Under the pieces are notes generated by a model. That model saw nothing but the letters and a program-made list of their open reading frames with translations, was not told where the DNA came from and searched no databases. This document shows, in pieces, positions 1 through 8,872 of a stretch of 64,000 bases of DNA; position 1 is the stretch's first letter, and each line of letters opens with the position of its first letter. Made by a program: the position numbers and the translations under genes. This DNA comes from Nocardia sputorum (lineage in GTDB: Bacteria > Actinomycetota > Actinomycetes > Mycobacteriales > Mycobacteriaceae), in NCBI RefSeq assembly GCF_027924405.1, contig NZ_AP026978.1, forward strand, positions 5,890,001 to 5,954,000, written 5' to 3'.

Positions 1-3000
1 GTCGCCGCGCTGCGGCAGGCTGCCGCGCCACGGCTGGCGACGTTGCTGTCCGCCGGCGTGTTGCTGACCGACGGCTCGGCGATGTTCCTGATCGAGGCGA
101 TCGCGGCGCACTACCCGGATGTGCTGAGGCCGTGCTACTCGCAGCTTTCACGCACCGAGTGGGAATACGCCGATCTGTATCTGGTGCAGGGGCTCTCGCA
201 ACCCGAAGTCGCTCGAGCGACGGGCCGCAGCCAGAGCACCGTCAAAGGCGCGCTGTATCGGATAGCGCACGTGTTGGCCGGGGAACTCCCACCAGAGTTG
301 CTGTCGCGGGTGCTGAGCCGAGGCCCGCTCCGGCGAGTGACGCTCGATGATGTGGCCACTCGGGCGCAGGTAAGCAAGGCACAGGCAGATCGCGTGCTCA
401 ACGACCGCGGCGGAGCGAATCCCGAGACGACGAACCGGGTGCAGTCCGCCGCCACCGAACTCGGCTGGACGCAGCAGCGGCGCGGCATCGTGGTCGTGAC
501 CGAGACGGGTGTCGAGCCGATCGAACCAGCGAGCGTGACGCCGACGGCGCGATCCACTACCTCCGATACGCAGCCGACGTCGACCGGTAACCGCATCGAC
601 CCCGTCGCCATCGATCTCGGTGATCCGGACGAGACGGCGGGCAAGGAGCCCGCTGAGTGGTCCGCCACACCACAGCACCCGACCCGCAAACACCCGGTGG
701 AGTTCCTCGGTCGACCCGAGGACGTCGGCGGGGACGCGGTATCGCGGTTGAGCCCGGCGGAGGTCGGTGAATGGCTGCGCGACGAACTGCGCCGACTGAC
801 GGGCAATCCCTACGTCGAGGTCCAAGAATTCGACCGGCCCGACCTTGATCCGGAGACTATCCGTGAGATCGCCCGCGCTTTGGTCGACATGGCCTCCCAG
901 CACCCGCAGGTCGAGATCGACCGGATCGACATCGGCTGGCTCTCGTCGAAGACGGGCGCAGCGACTATGTCGAAGACCGATCCCATCACCGGTTCCGTCA
1001 CAACCGAATGGATGACATTCAACGCCGACTTCGCCGCGAATCCGAACAAGCTCCATCGGTGGATTCAGGACCGAATCGCCTCTGGGATGGCGCATCCCAG
1101 CATGGCCGACCGTCCTGTGTATGCGATCGTCGTGCATGAGTACGGCCACATGCTCGACTACGCGGGACGGCGGGAGGCACGATACCGTGCCGAGGAAACG
1201 CTGTTCGATCATTACAAGGCAAATCGCCTGGGCAAGAATACTTACACGGCGTTCACGGCCTGGCTGCACCGTTACCTGACCGTCTACAGCTTCGACAAGA
1301 ACGGCAATTTCAATCCGACCGAGGCGTTGGCCGAGGCCTTCGTCGATGTCGTGCTCAACGGCCGCGACCGTGTCAACGAACCGGTGGGGTTGCTCTACGA
1401 CCTGCTGGTGGACTCCGTCGCTGCACACCGAACAACGGCCGACAGCGGCGAGGTGTACCACTCACCGCCCCCCGAGCCCGAGCAGGAAGTTACGCGGGTC
1501 ATCGGCCAGATGCGCGACCTGGAGAGTGCGCTCGGGCAACTGGCCGACAGCGCTGGAATGATCGACCCGACCGTGCTGCTTCATATCCGTGCGGAATTGA
1601 ACGTCCTCGTGGACGACCGGCTGGCAGCCCGCCCGGATGCCGCGCGCCGGCACGATCAGACAATCGCCACGCTGCGGGATGTGACCTCTCGCTCGGACCT
1701 CGCCGAGAGCGATGTCCGAAGGCTCGCCGAGATCGTCCCGATGAAACGCAGCCGAGTGTCAGGGTTGTGGGCCGGGGCGAATGATCGCTACGTCCAAGCG
1801 CTGCTTGCGGCGGCCCGTTCGCTACTCGCGGATCTCGACGCCGACCGGCCCTCGCGCGTGGCCGTGGACCTGGCTGTCAGCGAATTCTTCCAAGGCCTCC
1901 GTGCCGCGGTCGACGATGTGGCGCGGAAGTTCTACTCCGGCAGTGGCTCCGAGTGGACCGTACAACGCTTGCTCGACAACAGCCGTTCGATGCTGTCCGC
2001 TGCCGAGGCCGCTCGACGGGCCATCACCGACGCGTGGCGCCGCATCCCTGATGATCGGCTGCTGCCGCTGTTATCGGAACTCGCCCGAGGCCGGCTCAGC
2101 CGAGATGACGTCATCAATGCCGTCATCGCCAGATTCCCTGCGCCGCTGGGTGTGTCGGGCGTCGTCCGGGAAGCCGTGCACCGGGCAGAGAATGCGGTGT
2201 TGCGCAGCTACACCGAAGCCGCGGTGCGCGGGTACGTGTTCGGGGAGCAAGACGCGCGGACCATCACGGCCTTCGAAGAGGCCACAGCGAGGGTGCGCGC
2301 TGCAGTGGGTCTGTCAAAGACCGGTCGGGACCTGTCCGCCGAGGTGCGTGACGCCGTGGCGATCCGGCCGGGCTCTCCGAACACCGCACATCCGTCGAGG
2401 AACACAGGAACGACCTCGGGCAACAGCGCCGACCCCGTCGCGATCGACCTCGGCGACAGCGAGCACGAACCCGAACCACCGATCGACAATGCCGGACCCG
2501 ACACGCATCGGTCCGAGCCGGGTTCGCCTGAGGATTCCGAGCCACAGCCGAGGGCGGACGGCAGCGCGACGCCGGGGCGGCCCGGCGACCTCCCACCGGA
2601 ACAGCTCCGACAGCAGCTGGAACAGCTTGTCGCGCAGCGTCATGTCGAGCAGGCCGTCGCCCTGCTCCGGGAGCGCTTCGCGCACAACGTATTCCCCTGG
2701 ATTCAGGCGAACCTGCGAATGCCGCGAGTAGCTCGGGAAGTCTTCGACGAGGCGTGCGCGCATGCGGTGGGACAGTTCGGCCGGATCGGGCAGCGCGACG
2801 TCGAGGAGTGGGTTGTCCTCAACGCCAGAAATATCATGGCCCAGCACCGCGAGATCGCCGAAATTTGGCGGCGCGTTCACAATTTCGTGGTCCGCGGTGC
2901 ACTATTGCGCGCTTCGGATCCGCTCGCCACGGCGTTGGCCGCGGCGGATACCGTGCAGGTGCGGCAACACATGCGCGCGCTCACCCCGGCCCAGCAGCAG

Positions 3001-5445
3001 GAGCTACGCCGATTCGCTTCGAGGCGTTCGGGTCCCGATGCACGGTTCGTGATGCCCGGCGACCCCGCCGCCGAGCCCCTATCGCTGTGGCATGCGGTCT
3101 GCGAACTGGCCACGGCGGTTGCCGAAGAGGGCGGCGTGCAGGCGTCACTCCCGGATGCACCGAGTCCGCAGCGTGCGAAATCCATCCCCGGGCCAACCGC
3201 CGCGTCCCGGGACGAGCCTGGAAACCTTTCCCGCACACCGGATCCTCGTTCCGAGCCGACGGGCAATGCGGCTGTCCTACCGGATATCCCCGCCGAAACG
3301 ACGGCCGCGGAATTGGTGGTGGCGCTGGCCCGCAACGCAAATGCCCGGCACCTGCCACCGATCGTTCGGGAGGCGCTGCAGACCGACCGGCAGGCGCTGG
3401 AGGACTGCATCGAACAACTCGCCCCGTCGCAGCGACAGATCCTCCAGCTTCGCTTCGAACTCGAGATGTCACCCGACCGGACCGCGGATTGGCTGGATCG
3501 CACTCCAGGAGCGGTCCGCACCGCCCAGCACGCCACCTTCGCTCGTCTCGCTCGTCTGCTGCAGGAGCATGCGGGCAATCAAGCCTTGTCGGTGGTCGAG
3601 GAGGCTCAGGAACACGATCTCGACGCATTCCAACGCTGTCTGACCGCCCTCGGGCCGAAGCAACATGCCGTCGTCAGGGACCGGCTCGTCCTCGGGCACA
3701 CTGCCTCCGAACTAGCCGAAGCCCACGGAGAAGACCACCGCAATACGTTTTACCGTGGCATTCAACGACTTTCGTCTCTGCTGCTCGGCGACGCCCATGC
3801 GCGTCCCGGGGCAGAAGCCGATCGGGAACTGGTTCAGCAGGCCGCACAGGAAGCGTTCATACTCGCCCTTTACCGACTCACCAACGCCACGCATCGACAG
3901 ACGCTGAAACTACGGTTCGTGCGCAACCTGCCGCGCGCGGAGGCGGCGGAGGAGGCCGGCGTCAGCACTCATGCGTTCGAGATGCGGGAGTCCCGCGCGA
4001 TCCGCGCCGTCGCCGAACTACTGCGCCGCCCAACCACCGACACACCGGCAACGACCGAGACGCAGCCCCGCCCAACCACCGACACACCGGCAACGACCGA
4101 GACGCAGCCCCGCCCAACCACCGACACACCGGCAACGACCGAGACGCAGCCCCGCCCGGTGGCGCTATCGGATCGGGAGATCGAGATCCTCCGCATGCTA
4201 CTGGCGGACATGTACTTCGGGGAGATCGCCGCGACGCTGGAGATCACTCCGGCAGCCGTCCGCACGGACGCCCAGCACATCTACCGCAAGCTTCGGGTAG
4301 GCAACCGGGCACAGCTCGCGCAGGCGGCACGGTCCGCCGGAATCGATCTCCGCTTCCCCGACGAGCAACCGGAAGCAGCCGCGAGCAAAGCACCATCCGG
4401 TGCCCGGATCGACCCCGTCGCCATCGACCTCGATCCCGATGAACCGGGCGCATCCGACAACGCCGAGACCGCCCGTCCGGCTGACACATCCCGCGAGGGC
4501 AGCGCCGCTCGCTCGCTCGAGCCGCCACGACACGAACCCCCACCCGAGCCGGCTGGCGCGGTCGTCGTCCACGGTGTAGATGAATTCGACGAGCTTGCCG
4601 ATCTGGAGCCGGGACGGCCTGACGGCGAGATGTCCGGCGTCGTCTTCGCGGTCGGTGCGGACACCACCGTATCGACGACACTCGTCGCGCAGGCGGGCAC
4701 CGACCACCGTCCCCGAACTTCGCTGTCGCTGCATACGGTCGAAACACCCGCATGGCACGACGAGGTGGAAGAAGCCCTGCACCTGCCTTACCTCCAGGTG
4801 CGAGTCGGAGACGTGACGGCGGAATGCCGGATCAGATACGTCGTCCACGACAACGGGTTCATCGACGCCTACGTCATGTACAACCACCCGGCTCTGCCAG
4901 GCAACGCCTTCCGTCTGATCCGCGCCACGATCGACGCCGCACTCCTCGAGCGCAGCTCCGGCGCCGCGGTGTTGGTCGTCGAAAGCTTCGAGGGGGATGC
5001 CGAGACGCCCCCGACCTCTGCCTCGCGGATGACGTCGCCGCAGGCGTACTGGCGGCCGACCGGCACAGGCTGGCAAGCCGACATGCATATCGGCCAATCC
5101 CGATTCTCGGACGCCGCTCGGATGCGTAGCACCGAGCCCACGGTGGATTGGTTGGTCGACCGATTGAGCGAATTCGGATGGGGAACCGCCGTAGACATTT
5201 CACGTGTGGCAGTCGCACTCCGCACGGTAGTTGCCGAGCCGCTGCAGCACAGCCGCGCCGAGATACAGATCGCCGTAACAGTTTCCGGACCGGCCGATCC
5301 GGTGCGGGTGGAAGTCACCGACAATGCCGTCCCGGACCGTGATCTGACGGAATCGATCGACGTCGACGACAGCGGCACATACGCTGTCGACGCCACGGCG
5401 CGGCGCGTCACATGGTTCGAGGTTCGAATCGCACCCCGCCGATAG
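1..5445 (+). CDS. giant modular HTH / zincin protein, 5'-partial
   Basis: The frame is open from the first base, so the true start lies outside the window; at least 1814 residues remain. In order (numbered from the first codon): a sigma-70-region-4/LuxR-like HTH (about 48-100), a degenerate LacI-type HTH (about 110-160, TLDDVATRAQVSKAQADRVL), a metallopeptidase segment with HEYGH at 379-383 and a downstream PTEALAEAF that could give the third zinc ligand, a long helical region, then several further sigma-region-4-like helical segments, a LuxR-type HTH (about 1400-1455) and a C-terminal domain of about 300 residues. Three tags of the form DPVAIDL(G) (about 200, 810 and 1470) separate the modules. 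A scaffold of this kind could be a polymorphic-toxin-like or DNA-associated effector. Its function is unknown to me; the domain calls are by eye. Confidence 0.75.
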   Translation, partial: VAALRQAAAPRLATLLSAGVLLTDGSAMFLIEAIAAHYPDVLRPCYSQLSRTEWEYADLYLVQGLSQPEVARATGRSQSTVKGALYRIAHVLAGELPPELLSRVLSRGPLRRVTLDDVATRAQVSKAQADRVLNDRGGANPETTNRVQSAATELGWTQQRRGIVVVTETGVEPIEPASVTPTARSTTSDTQPTSTGNRIDPVAIDLGDPDETAGKEPAEWSATPQHPTRKHPVEFLGRPEDVGGDAVSRLSPAEVGEWLRDELRRLTGNPYVEVQEFDRPDLDPETIREIARALVDMASQHPQVEIDRIDIGWLSSKTGAATMSKTDPITGSVTTEWMTFNADFAANPNKLHRWIQDRIASGMAHPSMADRPVYAIVVHEYGHMLDYAGRREARYRAEETLFDHYKANRLGKNTYTAFTAWLHRYLTVYSFDKNGNFNPTEALAEAFVDVVLNGRDRVNEPVGLLYDLLVDSVAAHRTTADSGEVYHSPPPEPEQEVTRVIGQMRDLESALGQLADSAGMIDPTVLLHIRAELNVLVDDRLAARPDAARRHDQTIATLRDVTSRSDLAESDVRRLAEIVPMKRSRVSGLWAGANDRYVQALLAAARSLLADLDADRPSRVAVDLAVSEFFQGLRAAVDDVARKFYSGSGSEWTVQRLLDNSRSMLSAAEAARRAITDAWRRIPDDRLLPLLSELARGRLSRDDVINAVIARFPAPLGVSGVVREAVHRAENAVLRSYTEAAVRGYVFGEQDARTITAFEEATARVRAAVGLSKTGRDLSAEVRDAVAIRPGSPNTAHPSRNTGTTSGNSADPVAIDLGDSEHEPEPPIDNAGPDTHRSEPGSPEDSEPQPRADGSATPGRPGDLPPEQLRQQLEQLVAQRHVEQAVALLRERFAHNVFPWIQANLRMPRVAREVFDEACAHAVGQFGRIGQRDVEEWVVLNARNIMAQHREIAEIWRRVHNFVVRGALLRASDPLATALAAADTVQVRQHMRALTPAQQQELRRFASRRSGPDARFVMPGDPAAEPLSLWHAVCELATAVAEEGGVQASLPDAPSPQRAKSIPGPTAASRDEPGNLSRTPDPRSEPTGNAAVLPDIPAETTAAELVVALARNANARHLPPIVREALQTDRQALEDCIEQLAPSQRQILQLRFELEMSPDRTADWLDRTPGAVRTAQHATFARLARLLQEHAGNQALSVVEEAQEHDLDAFQRCLTALGPKQHAVVRDRLVLGHTASELAEAHGEDHRNTFYRGIQRLSSLLLGDAHARPGAEADRELVQQAAQEAFILALYRLTNATHRQTLKLRFVRNLPRAEAAEEAGVSTHAFEMRESRAIRAVAELLRRPTTDTPATTETQPRPTTDTPATTETQPRPTTDTPATTETQPRPVALSDREIEILRMLLADMYFGEIAATLEITPAAVRTDAQHIYRKLRVGNRAQLAQAARSAGIDLRFPDEQPEAAASKAPSGARIDPVAIDLDPDEPGASDNAETARPADTSREGSAARSLEPPRHEPPPEPAGAVVVHGVDEFDELADLEPGRPDGEMSGVVFAVGADTTVSTTLVAQAGTDHRPRTSLSLHTVETPAWHDEVEEALHLPYLQVRVGDVTAECRIRYVVHDNGFIDAYVMYNHPALPGNAFRLIRATIDAALLERSSGAAVLVVESFEGDAETPPTSASRMTSPQAYWRPTGTGWQADMHIGQSRFSDAARMRSTEPTVDWLVDRLSEFGWGTAVDISRVAVALRTVVAEPLQHSRAEIQIAVTVSGPADPVRVEVTDNAVPDRDLTESIDVDDSGTYAVDATARRVTWFEVRIAPRR
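4026..4151 (+). repeat. three tandem 42-bp repeats inside the giant gene
   Basis: Three essentially identical 42-bp units encode three copies of the 14-residue linker PTTDTPATTETQPR. They sit between the last sigma-like helical segment and the LuxR-type HTH. The Thr/Pro-rich content suggests a flexible spacer whose length can change by slippage without shifting the frame. Confidence 0.9.
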
Positions 5446-5588
5446 CCCCTGCCGTCGCACCCCGCGACCAGCACATCGGCCGCGCAGCCCCCGTCGTCAT
5501 CGACCTCGGCCCGCCTGGGACATCAGGCAGATGTCGGCAACTGGCGAGACCGATGACGTGCAGTATGCGATCCGCCGACCCGAACGGG

Positions 5589-6605
5589 CTACTTCTGTTC
5601 CGACCGCTTTCCGAGCATTTCCACCAAAGCCGAGGCGATAAGGGCCACGGCGCGGTCCTCGTCGCGAGCCAGTCGCCGCAAGGTATCCAGGGCGATGGTC
5701 CCCGGCATCTCCGCAAGCGCCTGGGTCAGTCGTATCCGCACCGCCGAGTCCGCTGCGTGGGCGACGAGTTCGCCGGCCAGGGCACTCACGATCCGGTCCG
5801 CCCATTCCGCGTCCCGCGCCAACATTCCCAAGAACTCGGCCGCCTCGACATCGTTCGGGCCCTCGACCACCGTGCGGACAAGTGCAGGTACAGCCCGGGT
5901 GACGCCCCGCGCACCCAGTGCGAGCGCCGCATGTCTGCGGACCGTCGCGTCCTCATCGTCGAGCGCGTCCGTGAGTACCGCGGTCGTTTCGTCGCCCGGC
6001 AGCTCGGCGAGCGCGAGCACCGCGCGCCGCCGGACGTCGACGTCGGCCGAGCCCATGCCAGACGCCACGCCCACCACACCGTCGCCGCCGGCCCGCGCGA
6101 GGGCCCACCGCAGGGCCCCGGCCACATACGGATCGGATTCGGTGAGCACCGCCTCGGCCAGCAGCTCGGCAGGCACCGCTACGTCCTCGGCCGGGGCCAG
6201 GACGGCCTGCTGCCGCCGGGCGGGGCTCTGCGAACCGAGTCCGTGCAGCAGCTCGACGATGCGCAGGACGTCTTGCCAGCCGGAGGGCTCGGCCGAATCG
6301 ACCGCACGAAGCCGCTCCAGGAGTTCTCGCTCCCGGTTCAGTCGTTCTTCGGTCTTCCGAATGAGGTCGCCGACCAGCGCGGACGGGGTGAATCCGGCAT
6401 CATCGAGAGCGCGTCCGATCTGGCTCAGTGACAGCCCCAGGGAGCGCAGGCCCTCCACGTGGAAGATCCGCCGGATGTCTTCCGGGGAGTATTCCCGGTA
6501 CCCGCCCACGGTGCGGCCGGTCGGTCGGACCAGCCCGAGGGAGTCGTAGTGCCTGAGCATGCGGGCGCTCACTCCCGAGCGGCGCGCCACCTCACCGATC
6601 AGCAC
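5589..6605 (-). CDS. MerR regulator with C-terminal HEAT repeats
   Basis: A 338-residue protein. The N-terminus is a MerR winged HTH (LIGEVARRSGVSARMLRHYD, then GYREYSPEDIRRI) followed by the usual coiled coil. The rest is HEAT-type helical repeat (RRRAVLALAELPGDETTAVL, RRHAALALGARG) instead of a small effector pocket, so partner binding through the repeats is likely. The GTG start at 6605 is chosen because GGAGGA precedes it; a longer upstream frame has no MerR sequence. The start overlaps the end of the HEAT-repeat gene by 7 nt, implying translational coupling. Target genes are unknown. Confidence 0.85.
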   Translation of the reverse strand: MLIGEVARRSGVSARMLRHYDSLGLVRPTGRTVGGYREYSPEDIRRIFHVEGLRSLGLSLSQIGRALDDAGFTPSALVGDLIRKTEERLNRERELLERLRAVDSAEPSGWQDVLRIVELLHGLGSQSPARRQQAVLAPAEDVAVPAELLAEAVLTESDPYVAGALRWALARAGGDGVVGVASGMGSADVDVRRRAVLALAELPGDETTAVLTDALDDEDATVRRHAALALGARGVTRAVPALVRTVVEGPNDVEAAEFLGMLARDAEWADRIVSALAGELVAHAADSAVRIRLTQALAEMPGTIALDTLRRLARDEDRAVALIASALVEMLGKRSEQK

Positions 6606-7351
6606 GCAGTCGTCTCCTCCCGATCCGGGCCGAGCGCGGCGACCCGCCGCGCCTCGTCGACGGCGAGGTCGAATCCGGCGTCCGGGTCGCGCAGGAGCCG
6701 CTCCGTGGCGCGCGCATGCGCCCGGACCGTCGGGTCGGGATTCGCCATCGCGGTCCGGAGAACCGGTTCGACCACCTCCCCGAGCGCGACGAGGGCGCGG
6801 CTCAGGCTCAACCGTACCTCCCGGTCTCCCCGGCCGAATTGCCTGGCCAGTTCCACGCCGAGCCATTCTTTCGCTTCGTCGGGCACGAGCACGACGGCAG
6901 CGCGCCACGCACTTCGCGCGACTTCATCGTCGATATCGTGCAGCAACGAGGGCGTGATCGCCGACCACGCGCGCGGATCCCCGATCTTGGATAGCGTGTG
7001 CAACGCTTGGCTGCGGGCCTGGGCCCGCTCGGAACGAACCTCCGTGAGCAGTTTCGGAACCGTGAGCTCCGACGGGAGCCGAGTCAGCGCCCACGTGAGC
7101 ATGTCCCGCACGAAGAAGTCGGGCTCGATCGCGGACCGCTCCACCAGGACATCGACGAAACCGGGTGCGGGATGCGTGCCTATCGCCAGCGCCGCCTGGA
7201 GCCTCGTCGACGAGTTCGCGGCTGCCAATGCGTCGAGCAACCGGGTGTGTTGTGGATTCCTGTGTGTCGAATTGATGGGGACCACCTCCGACAGCCAGTG
7301 AAGGCCTTCACACAGTGCGAAGGTCAAGCGAATCTCGGGACGCTCGACCAT
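6599..7351 (-). CDS. HEAT-repeat protein
   Basis: A 250-residue, all-helical protein made of HEAT-like units (for example SSTRLQAALAIGTHPAPGFV and ARSQALHTLSKIGDPRAW). It ends overlapping the MerR-HEAT start and begins 28 nt inside the end of radC, with GGGGAGAA before the ATG. The repeats resemble those in the MerR partner, so the two may derive from one split ancestor or bind each other. No catalytic motif is visible. A shorter start after the radC stop cannot be excluded. Confidence 0.75.
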   Translation of the reverse strand: MVERPEIRLTFALCEGLHWLSEVVPINSTHRNPQHTRLLDALAAANSSTRLQAALAIGTHPAPGFVDVLVERSAIEPDFFVRDMLTWALTRLPSELTVPKLLTEVRSERAQARSQALHTLSKIGDPRAWSAITPSLLHDIDDEVARSAWRAAVVLVPDEAKEWLGVELARQFGRGDREVRLSLSRALVALGEVVEPVLRTAMANPDPTVRAHARATERLLRDPDAGFDLAVDEARRVAALGPDREETTAC

Positions 7352-7995
7352 TTCTCCCCCGCGATCACCACGTGGTCGAGGAAGCGGAGGCCTACGGTGT
7401 GGGCCGCTTCGGTGAGGAGGGTGGTGGTGCGGCGGTCATCGGAGCTGGGGGTCGGGTCGCCGGAGGGGTGGTTGTGCACGATGGCGAAGGCTCGGCCGTC
7501 GTGGCGGAGGACGGTGTTCAGTATTTCCCGGACGGGGACGGCGACCTGGTCGACGGCGCCTTCGGCGACGAAGACCTTCTGACGGAGGCGATTCTGCGCG
7601 TCGCAGACCAGCACGAGCAGGCGTTCGACCCGGCAGCCCGCGAACAGCGGGAGGGCGGCGGCGGCCACGTCGGCGGAACTGGTGAGCCGGGTCGACGTGT
7701 CCGGCCTGCCGCGTGCCCGTGCCCCGAGGTGGAAGGCGGCGATGATCGCGGCGGCCTTCGCCACGCCGATGCCCGCCCGGCGGGACAGCTCCTCCGGACG
7801 CGCGGACGCCAGCCCGGCGAGCCCGCCGTGCTCGACGAGCAACTCCACCGCCAGGTCCAGCGCGCTCGCACCGCGCCTGCCCTGTCGTAACAGCAGGGCC
7901 AGCAACTCCGCGTCGCTCAACGCGTGCGGCCCCAGTGCCAGCAACCGTTCCCGCGGCCGCTGCGCCACCGGTACGTCGACTAGAGAGACCGCCAT
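7324..7995 (-). CDS. radC: RadC-family JAB1/MPN protein
   Basis: A 223-residue protein with an N-terminal helix-hairpin-helix region (about 1-100; RPRERLLALGPHALSDAELL) and a C-terminal JAMM metal-binding motif, HNHPSGDPTPSSDD. The family is usually called DNA repair protein RadC, but its biochemical role is unsettled and it is often linked with mobile or defence DNA. The ATG at 7995 follows a G-rich ribosome site and begins at the conserved domain; extra codons upstream look non-coding. It is the first gene of a three-gene reverse operon with two HEAT-repeat genes. Confidence 0.9.
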   Translation of the reverse strand: MAVSLVDVPVAQRPRERLLALGPHALSDAELLALLLRQGRRGASALDLAVELLVEHGGLAGLASARPEELSRRAGIGVAKAAAIIAAFHLGARARGRPDTSTRLTSSADVAAAALPLFAGCRVERLLVLVCDAQNRLRQKVFVAEGAVDQVAVPVREILNTVLRHDGRAFAIVHNHPSGDPTPSSDDRRTTTLLTEAAHTVGLRFLDHVVIAGEKWSSVPRFA

Positions 7996-8254
7996 GACTC
8001 CCACCCCTCGGTCACGCCAACAGTGCCCGGGATTCTGCCAGGGGCCACCGACAGTTCGGCCAGGACCGGACCGGGCCGCACCTGCCTCGCCGGTTCCTCG
8101 AAGTACCAACCCGAGAGCTCAGCAGCAGACGCCGAGGCACGTCCGCCCCGTTCCTTCCCACGAACCGTACGGACGACTCGGCAGCGCGACGCCGCGCCCA
8201 TATGCTGGCTGATGTGCGGTTCGGTAACCGAGGCGGTCGCGAACTGGGGAGCTG

Positions 8255-8560
8255 ATGGCGATGTGGTACCTGAAAGCGCAATGGCACCACGATTTCGACG
8301 ACGAACCGGTCGAGCTGTTCAGCGAGATCGGTGACGACGGTTTCGAGGTGCGCAAGGTCGAAGTCTTCCGCGACGGGCACCGCGATTGGGCCGATTCCGA
8401 TCGCGGCACCGGCACCACCGAACTCGGTCAGATCCCGGTTCCAGCGCCGGATGAGCTGAGCGAGGAGACCGAATTCACCGCACTCCAGATCGACGCCACG
8501 GAGTTCGACGAGGTCTGGCGGCACGCTCTCGACGAGCAACGGCCGACCTCGCCCCGATAG
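8255..8560 (+). CDS. DUF6881-like small protein
   Basis: A 101-residue acidic protein beginning MAMWYLKAQWHHDFDDEPVE, with a SEIGDDGFEVRKVEVF core typical of a small family I recall as DUF6881, often found near toxin or immunity genes. GGGGAG lies just before the ATG. It stands alone and converges with an antitoxin-like gene 7 nt away. No enzymatic motif; function unknown. Confidence 0.75.
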   Translation: MAMWYLKAQWHHDFDDEPVELFSEIGDDGFEVRKVEVFRDGHRDWADSDRGTGTTELGQIPVPAPDELSEETEFTALQIDATEFDEVWRHALDEQRPTSPR

Positions 8561-8567
8561 CCCCGTC

Positions 8568-8765
8568 CTAGCGGTCCACCACCGCGACGTCCGGTAGCCC
8601 CACGAACGCCTGCGCGGCGAGCCGCGCCAGATTGTGCAGCTGGCGCTCGTGCACGACGATCCGGCGCAAGGCCTCGTTGATGGTGGCGTCGCTGGTCGAC
8701 GTGCCCATGATGGCGGCAGCCGCGGCGAGTAAGTCCTGGTCGAGATCGATCCGCACGGATTTCAT
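8568..8765 (-). CDS. orphan VapB-like antitoxin
   Basis: A 65-residue protein, MKSVRIDLDQDLLAAAAAIM followed by ATINEALRRIV, matching ribbon-helix-helix VapB-type antitoxins: a short strand for DNA binding, then two helices. A strong AAGGAGGG precedes the ATG. No PIN-domain (VapC) toxin adjoins it on either side, so it is either an orphan, the remnant of a lost pair, or acts in trans. Confidence 0.7.
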   Translation of the reverse strand: MKSVRIDLDQDLLAAAAAIMGTSTSDATINEALRRIVVHERQLHNLARLAAQAFVGLPDVAVVDR

Positions 8766-8837
8766 GCGCCCTCCTTCGTACTTTCGCCATCTTGCGGCAT
8801 GGCGCCCGCTCATGTCCGGCAAATCCGGAACTCGGCC

Positions 8838-8865
8838 TTGCATTCATACCCTACGGGGGTATAGT
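8838..8865 (+). promoter_or_regulatory. promoter with CsoR-like operator, leaderless start
   Basis: TTGCAT (8838-8843), 16 nt, then TATAGT (8860-8865) place the transcription start at or next to the ATG at 8873. A palindrome ATACCC-N5-GGGTAT (8846-8862) fills the spacer and overlaps the -10. It resembles CsoR-family (copper/persulfide repressor) operators. No Shine-Dalgarno is visible, fitting a leaderless mRNA. Confidence 0.7.
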
Positions 8866-8872
8866 TCCACCC

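Noticed and set aside
4026..4151. CRISPR-like direct repeats
   Set aside because: Units are contiguous, without spacers, and encode an in-frame linker.
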